This document shows, one piece after another, positions 22,070 through 29,983 of a stretch of DNA of 31,008 nucleotides. A model generated the notes under the pieces. The model was not told the origin of the DNA, made no database searches, and worked only from the letters and a program-made list of their open reading frames with translations. The first letter of the stretch is position 1. Each line of letters starts with the position of its first letter. The stretch is from an uncultured Oscillospiraceae bacterium (lineage in GTDB: Bacteria; Bacillota; Clostridia; Oscillospirales; Oscillospiraceae): the NCBI GenBank assembly GCA_934573735.1, contig CAKTMC010000019.1, positions 1 through 31,008 on the forward strand, given 5' to 3'. Position numbers and translations under genes: made by a program.

Positions 22070-24763
22070 TCAGGAGTCGTACTCGGTACGGTAGATGACC
22101 TCGTCCTGAATGGGCTTGCCTATCTCGCACCAGTACTGGGTGAAGCCTGCAACACGAACCATGAGATCACGGTAATCGTCGGGCTTGACCTGAGCTTCAC
22201 GCAGAGTCTTGGAAGAGGTGACGTTGAACTGGATGTGGAAGCCGCCCTTACGCATGTAGGCACGGTAAACGTCAAGCAGCTTGTGAGTACCCTGAGTGCC
22301 CTTGACTGCCGTCGGATGGATCTTGACGTTCATCTGGCTGTTCTGGCACAGAGAGTGGTCATAGCAGGTAGCAGAGGTGAACAGAGCGTAGATACCATTC
22401 TTATCGGTGTTGGGAGCCGGGGACATGGAAGCGTCGGCGTAGGTGGTGCCGCACAGACGACCGTCGGCGGAGGCGAGGGTGATTGCACCCTGCGGGCCGT
22501 GGGTAGAAACGGAGATCTGGCACATGTAGTACTGCTTGCCCATGTAGGAACGCAGAGCGAGCATCTTCGGGAACATACGGTACTCGTAGTCAACGAGGAT
22601 GGAGTCAACGTAAGGATCGGCGTTGCCGTACTTAGGAGCATTGACGCAGTCGTTGAAGATCTTCTCGTACTTGGGTGCATCCTCGGTTGCCTCGCGGCGG
22701 TCGGGAGAGAAGACGCCGGTCTCGAATGCGGTCTTGAAGCCGAAGTTGTTCCACATTGCATCCTTCATCTCTTCGAGCGTGTACTTCTTGTCATCGTAAA
22801 CGTTCTTCTTGATGGAGGCGAGGGAGTTGATGAAGTTGATGGTACCGCAGGACTCGAAGTTGATGGTGCCGTTGTAGCGTGCGCCGAGGTGGCTCTGGTT
22901 CTGGCCGTTCTTGAAGCAGTCGGCCTTCAGCAGGGACGCCCAAACGGTCGGGCAGATCTTTCTGTGGGTATCCATCTGGAGGTTGTTCATGCGGTTGGAG
23001 ACCTCAAGCAGCTCCTGGAGGTAGATATTGTAGTAAACATCGAGGAGATCCTCGTAGGTGTCGAGCTTGTGGTTATGGGGAGCAAAGACCTGAATGCCGG
23101 TGCGCTTGTCGTAGCCGTTGCTGAGAACGAGCTCAAGCAGCTTGGGCATACCGGTGAAGTGGATGCCGGTACCAGCGGTCGGGCCTGCGCCGCCGGGGAT
23201 CATGTAGGTCTTGCCGTTGTAGTGCAGAGGCTGGAAGCATCCGGGAGAGGACTCGAGGCAGCCGCCGGGGCACCATGCGCGTGCATCGACGAGGTTCATG
23301 CCTTCAGGACCATACTGACGGAGCATGAAGTTGATACCGCCCTGGTTGTTCATGATGGCGGGATAGCCGAGACCGAGCTTGATGCACTGTGCGACCTTGA
23401 GGAGGAAGTCCTCGGGGGTCTTTTCATCATAAAGCAGGGACAGAGTCGGCTGAGTGGACTTACCGCGCATACCGGCCTCAACGATGAGGTACTCGAGCGG
23501 GGTAACTGCGGTCAGGCCGTCATGACCGAGGCCGCCGAGAGAGAGGTTATTGAAGGTGTTGCCGGAGAGAACGCCGCCGGTGACGCCGGAGGAGGCGAAG
23601 CACTCGATAGCGGTGATCTTGATACGGTACAGCTCCAGAAGCTCGATGACTTCCTCGTCGGTGGTGGTGCCGTCTGCGATGTCCTTCTCGTACCAGGGGT
23701 AGAGAATCTGGCCAAGGCGGCCGATGGACTGACCGGAGTGCGGGTCCTCGTCGGTGACGCCGTAGTGGCACATAAGGGTGAGGTTGAGGGCCTGACGGAA
23801 GGTCTCGGGCTGCTTATGAGCGATGTGGTGTGCAACGGCAGCGATGTCGAGGTATTCCTTCTTCTGCTGCTCATCGGGCTCATGCTCTGCGAGGTACTCT
23901 GCACGGCGTGCATAGTTCTCGATCCACTTGGAAACGCCCTGAGCAATGGTCTTACAGGCTATGTAGTAATAGCCGCGGCTCATGCCGAGGATGCCGTCGT
24001 CGCCGGCTTCGCCGAGAGTCTCAGCTATCTTCTCGTCGCACAGCTCGATAATTCTGTCAAAGCCGTACTCCAGGGGAACGTAGTAGTTGATGACCTCACG
24101 GCCCTGGGGGATCGCCCAAGAGTCGAACATGACGAGAACGGAGTTGCGGTAGCCTGCCCACTTGTCAAAATCGGGGCGAGCCTCGGACAGACGTGCGGAA
24201 ACGCGCTCAACAGAGCCGTTATCCCAGTACTTTGCGCACTTGACGAGGCAGGGAACCTCCTCGCGGCGAAGACCGAACTTCTGAGCGATGGAGACGATGT
24301 TGCCATAGTCCTTAGTGACGTTGCCGCCGCCTGCGCCGACGACGGAAACTGCGTCCGCTGCTGCCATGGGAGGTGCATCAACACCGGCCATCATGGCCTC
24401 TGCTGCGGCGTTAAAGAAGGATGCGTCGACCCAGGGGAAACAGAACGCACCGCGGAAGTTACGGGTCTTGTTACCGAAGATAAGCTCACCGGGGAGGATG
24501 GTCGGAGTCATGTGGCTCAGAGCTGCAGCCTCTGCCTTGGCGCGGCGGATCTCGGTTATATCACCGTCGTTTTCCCACCATACACGGTTGTACCAGTACG
24601 GGTACTCCATGTCAATGGTATTCTTCATCGCATAATAGATGTTAATAAGCTTAGTGAAGCGGGGGGACGGTTCAGCTACGACTTCATCAGCGAATCCGCT
24701 TTCCTCGCTGACGTCAAGACCACGTTTCTTCAGAATTTCCTGAATTTTGGCTTCGTTAGTCAT
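22070..24763 (-). CDS. hpdB: 4-hydroxyphenylacetate decarboxylase large subunit (glycyl radical enzyme)
   Basis: The protein has 897 residues, as in clostridial HPAD. It decarboxylates 4-hydroxyphenylacetate to p-cresol by a protein radical. The active-site loop GGCLES places the thiyl Cys at 502 and the base Glu at 504 (known pair 503/505); His535 matches the known His536, and the NFES motif places Glu637. The C-terminal radical loop VRVAGFTQYW puts the glycyl radical at Gly873. The C-x-E pair and the distal Glu favour HPAD over propanediol, glycerol, choline or indoleacetate enzymes. It starts after AAGGAGG and opens the operon hpdB-hpdC-hpdA-MFS. Codons are strongly biased, suggesting high expression. 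Confidence 0.95.
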   Translation of the reverse strand: MTNEAKIQEILKKRGLDVSEESGFADEVVAEPSPRFTKLINIYYAMKNTIDMEYPYWYNRVWWENDGDITEIRRAKAEAAALSHMTPTILPGELIFGNKTRNFRGAFCFPWVDASFFNAAAEAMMAGVDAPPMAAADAVSVVGAGGGNVTKDYGNIVSIAQKFGLRREEVPCLVKCAKYWDNGSVERVSARLSEARPDFDKWAGYRNSVLVMFDSWAIPQGREVINYYVPLEYGFDRIIELCDEKIAETLGEAGDDGILGMSRGYYYIACKTIAQGVSKWIENYARRAEYLAEHEPDEQQKKEYLDIAAVAHHIAHKQPETFRQALNLTLMCHYGVTDEDPHSGQSIGRLGQILYPWYEKDIADGTTTDEEVIELLELYRIKITAIECFASSGVTGGVLSGNTFNNLSLGGLGHDGLTAVTPLEYLIVEAGMRGKSTQPTLSLLYDEKTPEDFLLKVAQCIKLGLGYPAIMNNQGGINFMLRQYGPEGMNLVDARAWCPGGCLESSPGCFQPLHYNGKTYMIPGGAGPTAGTGIHFTGMPKLLELVLSNGYDKRTGIQVFAPHNHKLDTYEDLLDVYYNIYLQELLEVSNRMNNLQMDTHRKICPTVWASLLKADCFKNGQNQSHLGARYNGTINFESCGTINFINSLASIKKNVYDDKKYTLEEMKDAMWNNFGFKTAFETGVFSPDRREATEDAPKYEKIFNDCVNAPKYGNADPYVDSILVDYEYRMFPKMLALRSYMGKQYYMCQISVSTHGPQGAITLASADGRLCGTTYADASMSPAPNTDKNGIYALFTSATCYDHSLCQNSQMNVKIHPTAVKGTQGTHKLLDVYRAYMRKGGFHIQFNVTSSKTLREAQVKPDDYRDLMVRVAGFTQYWCEIGKPIQDEVIYRTEYDS

Positions 24764-24817
24764 GATTTTCCTCCTTGTTTGTTTTTATGTATCTTCCACT
24801 CGGAAGTCTACATAGAT

Positions 24818-24861
24818 ATTATCTTACTTTTCACGAAATGTGTAGTGCAGTTTTCACACAT
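24818..24861 (-). promoter_or_regulatory. Candidate hpd promoter with class II activator-type inverted repeat
   Basis: On the minus strand a GATAAT -10 box reads at 24823-24818, without a recognisable -35. An inverted repeat ATGTGT-N12-ACACAT (24838-24843 and 24856-24861) is centred about 38-39 bp upstream of the expected start of transcription. That is close to where Crp/Fnr class II activators bind, and a Crp/Fnr gene is adjacent. Further palindromic pieces (CACAA/TTGTG and GTGCA/TGCAC) occur at about 24899-24920. Confidence 0.4.
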
Positions 24862-25007
24862 ACACGCAATTTTTTTCATACGCTTCTTTGCAAGTATCAC
24901 AAAATTGTGCATTTTGCACTATCCGTCTAAGGCTTAATTTTGATATAAATATAATAGATTATTTTGTAGTTTACCGTGAATTCCAGTCATATGTTGATTT
25001 TTGAATA

Positions 25008-25034
25008 TTGACACTGCCCCGGATTGTGTATAAT
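25008..25034 (+). promoter_or_regulatory. Promoter of the Crp/Fnr regulator gene
   Basis: Perfect TTGACA (25008-25013) and TATAAT (25029-25034), preceded by a TG one position off the extended -10 spacing. The 15-bp spacer is short, so it may be weak without help. It diverges from the hpd operon. Confidence 0.55.
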
Positions 25035-25082
25035 CTGTACTCATGAAATATATAAACACGAGTGAGCAAAGGAGCGTGTGAG

Positions 25083-25742
25083 ATGATTTTTGCTGAATCT
25101 GCGATCTACCCATTCATCAAAGACTACCCCGCTAATTTTGAGATAGTCACCTATAAGAAAAATAGCTATATTATCCGCGCCAGTGAGGAAAATCAGTACA
25201 TATGGTTCCTGCTTGACGGTGAGGTCAAGGTTGTCGCATGCAGTAATAACGGCAAAAGCATAGTAGTTGACGAGATACCGCCCGGATGCTTCGTCGGGCA
25301 CCTTTCAAATCTTTTCGGTCAGAATTTTTACACGGACAGTATAGCGGTCACGAAATGTACTCTTCTCCAAATCCCCATAGCAGACTTCTTTCAGCTCATG
25401 CAGGATATAGGGTTCAGCCGCTTCTTCTATCTCAAGGTCACAAACAGATTATATATAATGTATAAGATGGACCTGACAAAGCACCTCTTCACTCAGCAGG
25501 AGCAGTTTGCATATCATCTTTTACAGCGTTCAAATGGCTCAAATCTATGTATGCTGCAAAGCCTCTATAAGACCTGTGAATATCTGCGCATAAGCCGCCG
25601 AAACCTCTATAATATTCTTGACGGCTTCACTGCCGAGGGAATACTCACCCGTACCGAGGACGGGCAGATAAGGATAAAAAATCCCGCTCTCTTGCAGGAG
25701 AAAGCACAACCAGTTACCGATTTTATGAATAACCAGATTTAA
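25083..25742 (+). CDS. Crp/Fnr-family transcriptional regulator, probable hpd regulator
   Basis: The protein has 219 residues. The N-terminal cNMP-type beta barrel (about 15-110) includes YIIRASEENQYIWFLLDGEVKVV, and a long dimerisation helix follows. The C-terminal winged helix has TCEYLRISRRNLYNILDGFTAEGIL as the recognition region. There is no FNR-type N-terminal cysteine cluster, so oxygen sensing by Fe-S is unlikely. It diverges from hpdB, which suggests that it controls the decarboxylase operon, perhaps by sensing the aromatic acid as CprK does for chlorinated hydroxyphenylacetate; this is inference. AAAGGAG precedes ATG 25083; an upstream GTG is less likely. The trigger-factor-like gene starts 19 nt later. 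Confidence 0.85.
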   Translation: MIFAESAIYPFIKDYPANFEIVTYKKNSYIIRASEENQYIWFLLDGEVKVVACSNNGKSIVVDEIPPGCFVGHLSNLFGQNFYTDSIAVTKCTLLQIPIADFFQLMQDIGFSRFFYLKVTNRLYIMYKMDLTKHLFTQQEQFAYHLLQRSNGSNLCMLQSLYKTCEYLRISRRNLYNILDGFTAEGILTRTEDGQIRIKNPALLQEKAQPVTDFMNNQI

Positions 25743-25761
25743 TTTGCAACGGAGAAATAAC

Positions 25762-26619
25762 ATGACCTACACTGTTGAGAACATCAATTCAAACAATCTG
25801 CGCTTCGTATTCCGCTTTAACGCCGAGGAATACAAGGAGGCGGCAAAGGAATTTGCCGATAAGAACAAGAAGGATTTTTTCGACGCGGCGCGCAGTCAGG
25901 GCAGTCTCCACAAGGCCGTTATAACCGAGATGGTGCGAAAGGCCTATTCCAAGGCCGCCATGGAGTATCCGCAGGAGATATATTACACTCCCGCTCTTAC
26001 TCTCATGCAGGACGACGATAGGCTCGGTGTGGTCTGCTCCGCCAAGGTGCAGATAGCGCCGGAATTCAAGCTTGGCGATTACCGTTCCCTTGAGCTCTCC
26101 CCCGAGGAGGTCGCTCAGGTCGAGCGTGAGATATTGACCATCCCCGAGGCAAACCGCGCCGACTCCCGCCGCTATCTGCTTCAGGCCGCCATGGTCATGC
26201 GCCTTGACAAGCTTTGTGAGGGTGAGGTGCCCGACACGATGGCAAGCGAGCGTGCGTCCCAGATGATAGGCGCATTCGAGCAGCAGCTTGACGGCAACGG
26301 CAAGAAAATCGAGGATTATTATAAGGACTGCAACACCGATGAGGCGGCGCTTTTTGCAGACTTCATGAGCGAGGCGAAAAAGCAGCTTCACTCCCGCCTC
26401 GCACTCTATGAGCTTGCAAAGAAGGAGCGCCTGCTTGCGACCGAGGACGAGTACACGGCGGAGCTTGAGCGTCTCGCGGACATGTCGATGATGCCGGCAA
26501 AGCGTCTGCGTGAGATTTTTGAGCGGCGCGAGGAGTCCAAGGTGCGGCAGGATATTGCTATTGCAAAGGCTGCGGAGTATCTCGGCAAGAGAGTTGACGA
26601 GCTTTACCCCGCAAAATAA
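25762..26619 (+). CDS. Trigger-factor-like protein lacking the PPIase domain
   Basis: The protein has 285 residues, against about 430 for trigger factor. Residues 1-120 resemble the N-terminal domain (RFVFRFNAEEYKEAAKEFADKNKKDFF pattern), but the ribosome-docking GFRxGxxP loop is replaced by AARSQGSLHKAV. The FKBP-type PPIase domain is missing, and a helical C-terminal chaperone arm (about 125-285) with RLALYELAKKERLLATEDEYTAEL follows directly. It is not likely to sit on the ribosome exit site. A specialised chaperone for products of this cluster is conceivable but unproven. ATG 25762 has GGAG 7 nt upstream. It sits between the Crp/Fnr gene and the acetyltransferase in one apparent operon. 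Confidence 0.75.
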   Translation: MTYTVENINSNNLRFVFRFNAEEYKEAAKEFADKNKKDFFDAARSQGSLHKAVITEMVRKAYSKAAMEYPQEIYYTPALTLMQDDDRLGVVCSAKVQIAPEFKLGDYRSLELSPEEVAQVEREILTIPEANRADSRRYLLQAAMVMRLDKLCEGEVPDTMASERASQMIGAFEQQLDGNGKKIEDYYKDCNTDEAALFADFMSEAKKQLHSRLALYELAKKERLLATEDEYTAELERLADMSMMPAKRLREIFERREESKVRQDIAIAKAAEYLGKRVDELYPAK

Positions 26620-26650
26620 TAAAAAATAATTGTAAAGCGAGGACAAAACT

Positions 26651-27514
26651 ATGTACGAAGGAGTATTCAGCCCCATCCCCGACCCCGGCGCATATCTTGC
26701 CCGTCTCGGCCTTGAGCCTGACGATTACAGGAAGTCTCTGCATCCGGAGCTTCCCGCTTCCCCTTCCGAATTCAGCGCACCGCATGAGAAGGCGACACTG
26801 GACACGCTTGTCCGCGCACATCTTCTGACGGTTCCCTTTGAGGATCTGGACATTTTTGAGCTTGGCCGCGAGGTCTCACTTGAGATAAACGATATCTATG
26901 ATAAAATCGTCAATCGTCACCGCGGCGGCTTCTGCTTTGAGCTCAACGGGCTTTTCTGCTCGCTGCTTGAGGCGCTTGGCTTTGATTGCCGCCCAGTCGC
27001 CGTTCGTGTGCTCTTTGAGGGTGAGTTCCCGCCGATAGGTCATCGCTCGACCATCGTAACTCTCCCGGACGGGCAGCGCGTGACCTGCGACGTCGGCTTC
27101 GGCGGTCCGACCCCGCTCGGTGCAGTCTATCTGGATTGCAGCGAGGTACAGCATTCGGGAAGACTCGACTTCCGCTACGAAAAGCGCCCCGACGGGCTGT
27201 ATAGGTTTATCTATATACAGCACGACGGCTCGGAAATGCCGCTGCATCTTTTCTCGGATGCGGAGTTTTCCAAGATGGACTTTGTCGCGCTCAGCGTTTA
27301 CATGAGCCGCGGCGACCATGCGCGCTTCCGCAATGAGCGTGTGCTGAACATTCTGCGCGACTGCGGCAGCGCCGCGATACAGGACGATATGCTGCGCCTG
27401 CATAACGACGGCGTTCTGACGGAAATCGAGCTTAAGACCCCGGAGGAGCGCAAGGCGGCATATGTGAAGTATTTCGGTATGCCGGAGGAGAGTCTTGCGG
27501 AGCTTCCGGGCTAA
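26651..27514 (+). CDS. Arylamine N-acetyltransferase family protein
   Basis: The protein has 287 residues. It transfers acetyl groups from acetyl-CoA to aromatic amines or hydrazines. The Cys-His-Asp triad is intact: Cys95 in RGGFCFELN, His131 in GHRSTIV and Asp147 in CDVGFGG. The N-terminus is about 25 residues longer than in the classical enzymes, where the Cys is near 69. Its position in the operon divergent from a phenolic-acid decarboxylase suggests, but does not prove, a role with aromatic compounds. A GAGGA ribosome binding site precedes the ATG. Confidence 0.88.
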   Translation: MYEGVFSPIPDPGAYLARLGLEPDDYRKSLHPELPASPSEFSAPHEKATLDTLVRAHLLTVPFEDLDIFELGREVSLEINDIYDKIVNRHRGGFCFELNGLFCSLLEALGFDCRPVAVRVLFEGEFPPIGHRSTIVTLPDGQRVTCDVGFGGPTPLGAVYLDCSEVQHSGRLDFRYEKRPDGLYRFIYIQHDGSEMPLHLFSDAEFSKMDFVALSVYMSRGDHARFRNERVLNILRDCGSAAIQDDMLRLHNDGVLTEIELKTPEERKAAYVKYFGMPEESLAELPG

Positions 27515-27528
27515 GACAGGAGGAATAA

Positions 27529-28080
27529 ATGGATACAAACTCCATACTGAAATATGCCGACGAGCTTTTTGAGGACGACAGACCCGAGGATGCCGGCGCG
27601 TATCTTCAGAAGATGGCCGAGCAGGCGCTTGAGGAGAAACACTACGGCATCGCAATGTCGCTTTACAATGAGCTTACGGGCTTTTACCGCCATATAAAAG
27701 ACTTTGATTCCGCTTGGAACTGCGTTGAGCAGATAATTCTGCTGCTCGATACGCTTGACTTGTGGGGTACTGTTGAGGCGGCTACTGCCATGCTCAACAT
27801 TGCCACAGTCTACAAGGCCGCCGGGCTTTATGACACTGCCATTGCCATATATGAAAAGTGTGAGCCGATATTCCTCTCCGAGCACGTTGACGACAGCCGG
27901 CTTGCAGGTCTTTACAACAATATCTGCGTTCTGGCGCTTGAAACCGGGCGCAACGAGGATGCTCTGATTTTTGCGGAAAAGGCATGGCACATAGCCGAGC
28001 GCGTGCATATGGACGGAGAAAGTCTTGAGCGTGTTCGCAAGAACTATAACGCCGCAAAGAAGGCTGCCGAGAATGATTGA
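27529..28080 (+). CDS. TPR-repeat protein
   Basis: The protein has 183 residues and is almost entirely helical. At least three TPR-like units can be seen: around HYGIAMSLYNELTGFYRHIKDFDSAW, ATAMLNIATVYKAAGLYDTAIAIYEK and LAGLYNNICVLALETGRNEDALIFAEKA. It should be a cytosolic scaffold. A strong AGGAGG precedes the ATG and its last codons overlap the start of the DUF4037 gene by 8 nt, so the two are translationally coupled and may form a complex. No catalytic motif is seen. Confidence 0.85.
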   Translation: MDTNSILKYADELFEDDRPEDAGAYLQKMAEQALEEKHYGIAMSLYNELTGFYRHIKDFDSAWNCVEQIILLLDTLDLWGTVEAATAMLNIATVYKAAGLYDTAIAIYEKCEPIFLSEHVDDSRLAGLYNNICVLALETGRNEDALIFAEKAWHIAERVHMDGESLERVRKNYNAAKKAAEND

Positions 28081-29032
28081 AGCACAGGAGCTGCGCCTTC
28101 CGCTGTCCGGTGCGGAGCTTTCACGCAGCTATTACCGTGACTGCGGCAGTCCCCTGCTGAGCGCACATTGCTGGCAGTATATGAATGACATCACCGTTGG
28201 GCTTGTCGGCGAGGGCTCGGAGTGCTTCGGCTTTGATGACAGGCTGTCGATGGATCATGATTACGGTCCCTCGTTTTGCATATGGCTTTCGGACGCTTTG
28301 TTTGGTAAGATCGGCGGCGCAGTCGCTCAGCTTTATGACTCGTTGCCGCAGGAATACATGGGCGTGAGCTACGGATATCGCCGTGAGCAGGCAGCCGGTC
28401 GACGCGGAGTTATTCGAACCGGAGACTTTTATAAGAGGTTCTTAGGCAGAAGCAACGTCCCGGAAACCGCGCATGACTGGCTTGCCATTCCGGAAAACTA
28501 TCTTGCCGTGGCGACAAACGGTGTACTTTTCCACGCGCCGGACACTGAATTTGTCCGTATCCGCGAAAAGCTCTTGGAATTCTATCCCGAGGACGTACGC
28601 CGCAAAAAGCTTGCGGCAAATCTTGTCCGCATGGCACATTCCGGTCAGGTCAATTATTTCCGCATGGCTCGCCGCGGAGATGCCGTTGCGGCAAGGCTGG
28701 CGCTTGACCAATTCATTGAGGCTGCCATGCGCGCGCTGTACTTGTTAAACCGCGTTTATGCGCCATATTATAAATGGATGTGGCGAGGGCTTGAAAGGCT
28801 TCCTTATAAGTCCGCAGTGCCTGAGCTTTTGGAAAAACTTGCAGCCGCCGGAGTCCTTGAAACGGATATCTCCAAGCCACTTACAGACGCCGTCTGTGCT
28901 GCTGTCATAGAGCTTATGCATGAGCAGGGCTTGAGCAATTCTGACGACGGATATCTTGAAAGGCAGGCATACGCCGTTACAAGCGGTATTATTGACCCGG
29001 CAATCAGAAATCTGCCGATACTAATGGGTTGA
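28073..29032 (+). CDS. DUF4037-domain protein (nucleotidyltransferase-like)
   Basis: The protein has 319 residues. The segment VGEGSECFGFDDRLSMDHDYGPSF matches the conserved core of DUF4037 (the D-x3-S-x-DHDxGP box), a minimal nucleotidyltransferase-like fold with acidic metal-binding residues. A helical C-terminal part follows (about 180-319). Biochemical function is not known to me. ATG 28073 overlaps the TPR gene by 8 nt. An upstream start at 28025 would overlap far more and lacks a ribosome binding site. The DUF4125 gene follows 10 nt downstream. Confidence 0.75.
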   Translation: MIEAQELRLPLSGAELSRSYYRDCGSPLLSAHCWQYMNDITVGLVGEGSECFGFDDRLSMDHDYGPSFCIWLSDALFGKIGGAVAQLYDSLPQEYMGVSYGYRREQAAGRRGVIRTGDFYKRFLGRSNVPETAHDWLAIPENYLAVATNGVLFHAPDTEFVRIREKLLEFYPEDVRRKKLAANLVRMAHSGQVNYFRMARRGDAVAARLALDQFIEAAMRALYLLNRVYAPYYKWMWRGLERLPYKSAVPELLEKLAAAGVLETDISKPLTDAVCAAVIELMHEQGLSNSDDGYLERQAYAVTSGIIDPAIRNLPILMG

Positions 29033-29042
29033 GGTGTTAACT

Positions 29043-29651
29043 ATGAACGAGCTAATCAAAAAAATCATCGACGAGGAATGGGCCCAGTTTCAGCTTGTAA
29101 CTAATCAGGGCGGCCGCGCCTCGTGTCAGGATGACCGCCGTCAGTTCGATATCATGCGCGGCAGTCAGTTTGCCGTCTGGCCGGAAGAGCTTTTGCTTTC
29201 GTATTATTCTGATTTGATGACGGCAAGCATTGAGGGTAGAAACCTTATCTTTAATAAATATGCTTACATGATGGAGCGTACCGATCCGGTGGGCTATGAG
29301 AGCTTAAAGCACGTTCTGCCTGAGATAAGTCAGGAGCGCCGCGCCTTCATGGAGCCTGCCGTGCAGATACAGGTGCTGTGGGCGGAGGATTTTGCCCGCG
29401 AATATCCGAACTTTGCAGGTCGCGGCAGAATTATTCGCACTGAGGACGAATGCGGCGGTCTCACCTCGATAGAGACATATCAGCGCGGCGAGCTGTACTC
29501 CTACGGTGAGGAGACACAGCTATTATACTGTGAATTTGTTTTCCGCTGCGGGGAGGAGGGTAAAAACCTCACCTATCTCGTGCGGGAGCAGATGGCAAAA
29601 ATGTACGGTTATGAATCTGTTGAAGATTGTGAAAGGAGCATTAAATGTTAG
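29043..29651 (+). CDS. DUF4125-family protein
   Basis: The protein has 202 residues. EEWAQFQLVTNQGGRASCQDDRRQFDIMRGSQF is the hallmark start of DUF4125 (E-W..F..V.N.GGRASCQDD); LMTASIEGRNLIFNKYAYMMERTDP is the second conserved block. Function is unknown. The invariant Cys-Gln-Asp-Asp looks like a functional site. ATG 29043 has GAGGTG upstream. Its stop overlaps the start of the next small gene, so these genes form a tightly coupled chain with TPR and DUF4037. Confidence 0.75.
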   Translation: MNELIKKIIDEEWAQFQLVTNQGGRASCQDDRRQFDIMRGSQFAVWPEELLLSYYSDLMTASIEGRNLIFNKYAYMMERTDPVGYESLKHVLPEISQERRAFMEPAVQIQVLWAEDFAREYPNFAGRGRIIRTEDECGGLTSIETYQRGELYSYGEETQLLYCEFVFRCGEEGKNLTYLVREQMAKMYGYESVEDCERSIKC

Positions 29652-29959
29652 ACAGATACGGATTTGATCAGGATCTTGAGGAGCTCCGCCGCGAAGGCGA
29701 CCCCTGCAAGATCGAGTACTACCTCAACAAGCAGTTCATGGATCTCAAGGACGGCTGCGAGGAGAAGCAGTGCTGCTGCTACGGTTATTTCCAGGGCGGC
29801 GAGGAAACGGCAGAGTTTGAGGATCTGCTGCGCCGCGACAAGGAAAACAAGCGCCGCTCCGACATCGTTTATGTGCTTGAGGAGCTTGAAAAGCACTACG
29901 CACAGTATAAGCCCGAGCTCGTCGCCGCGGTTAGCTCCGTGAAGGAAAGCTTCAAGTAA
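29645..29959 (+). CDS. Small Cys-rich acidic protein of unknown function
   Basis: The protein has 104 residues and I do not recognise it. Helical and charged overall, with one Cys cluster CEEKQCCCYGYF (about 40-51) that could bind metal or be redox active. It overlaps the DUF4125 gene by 7 nt and has a very strong ribosome binding site (AAAGGAG), so it may be made in excess over its neighbours. It ends the operon before a strong terminator. Confidence 0.7.
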   Translation: MLDRYGFDQDLEELRREGDPCKIEYYLNKQFMDLKDGCEEKQCCCYGYFQGGEETAEFEDLLRRDKENKRRSDIVYVLEELEKHYAQYKPELVAAVSSVKESFK

Positions 29960-29983
29960 TCTATCTTAGAACAGGGCAAATCG

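Noticed and set aside
22070..24763. Indoleacetate or phenylacetate decarboxylase instead of HPAD
   Set aside because: Those enzymes lack the HpdC subunit, whereas a full HpdC with all eight Fe-S ligands is present and Glu637 is kept in HpdB.
22055..24937. Very long open frame (about 960 codons) on the plus strand opposite hpdB
   Set aside because: It is antisense to a clear glycyl radical enzyme, has no ribosome binding site and reads as a Val/Gly/Leu/Asp-rich protein without family motifs. Strong codon bias in hpdB removes stops from the opposite strand.
24880..24945. Dehalobox-like site (TTAAT-N4-ATTAA) for a CprK-type regulator
   Set aside because: Only an imperfect CTAAG/CTTAA repeat is present at about 24925-24940; too weak to call.
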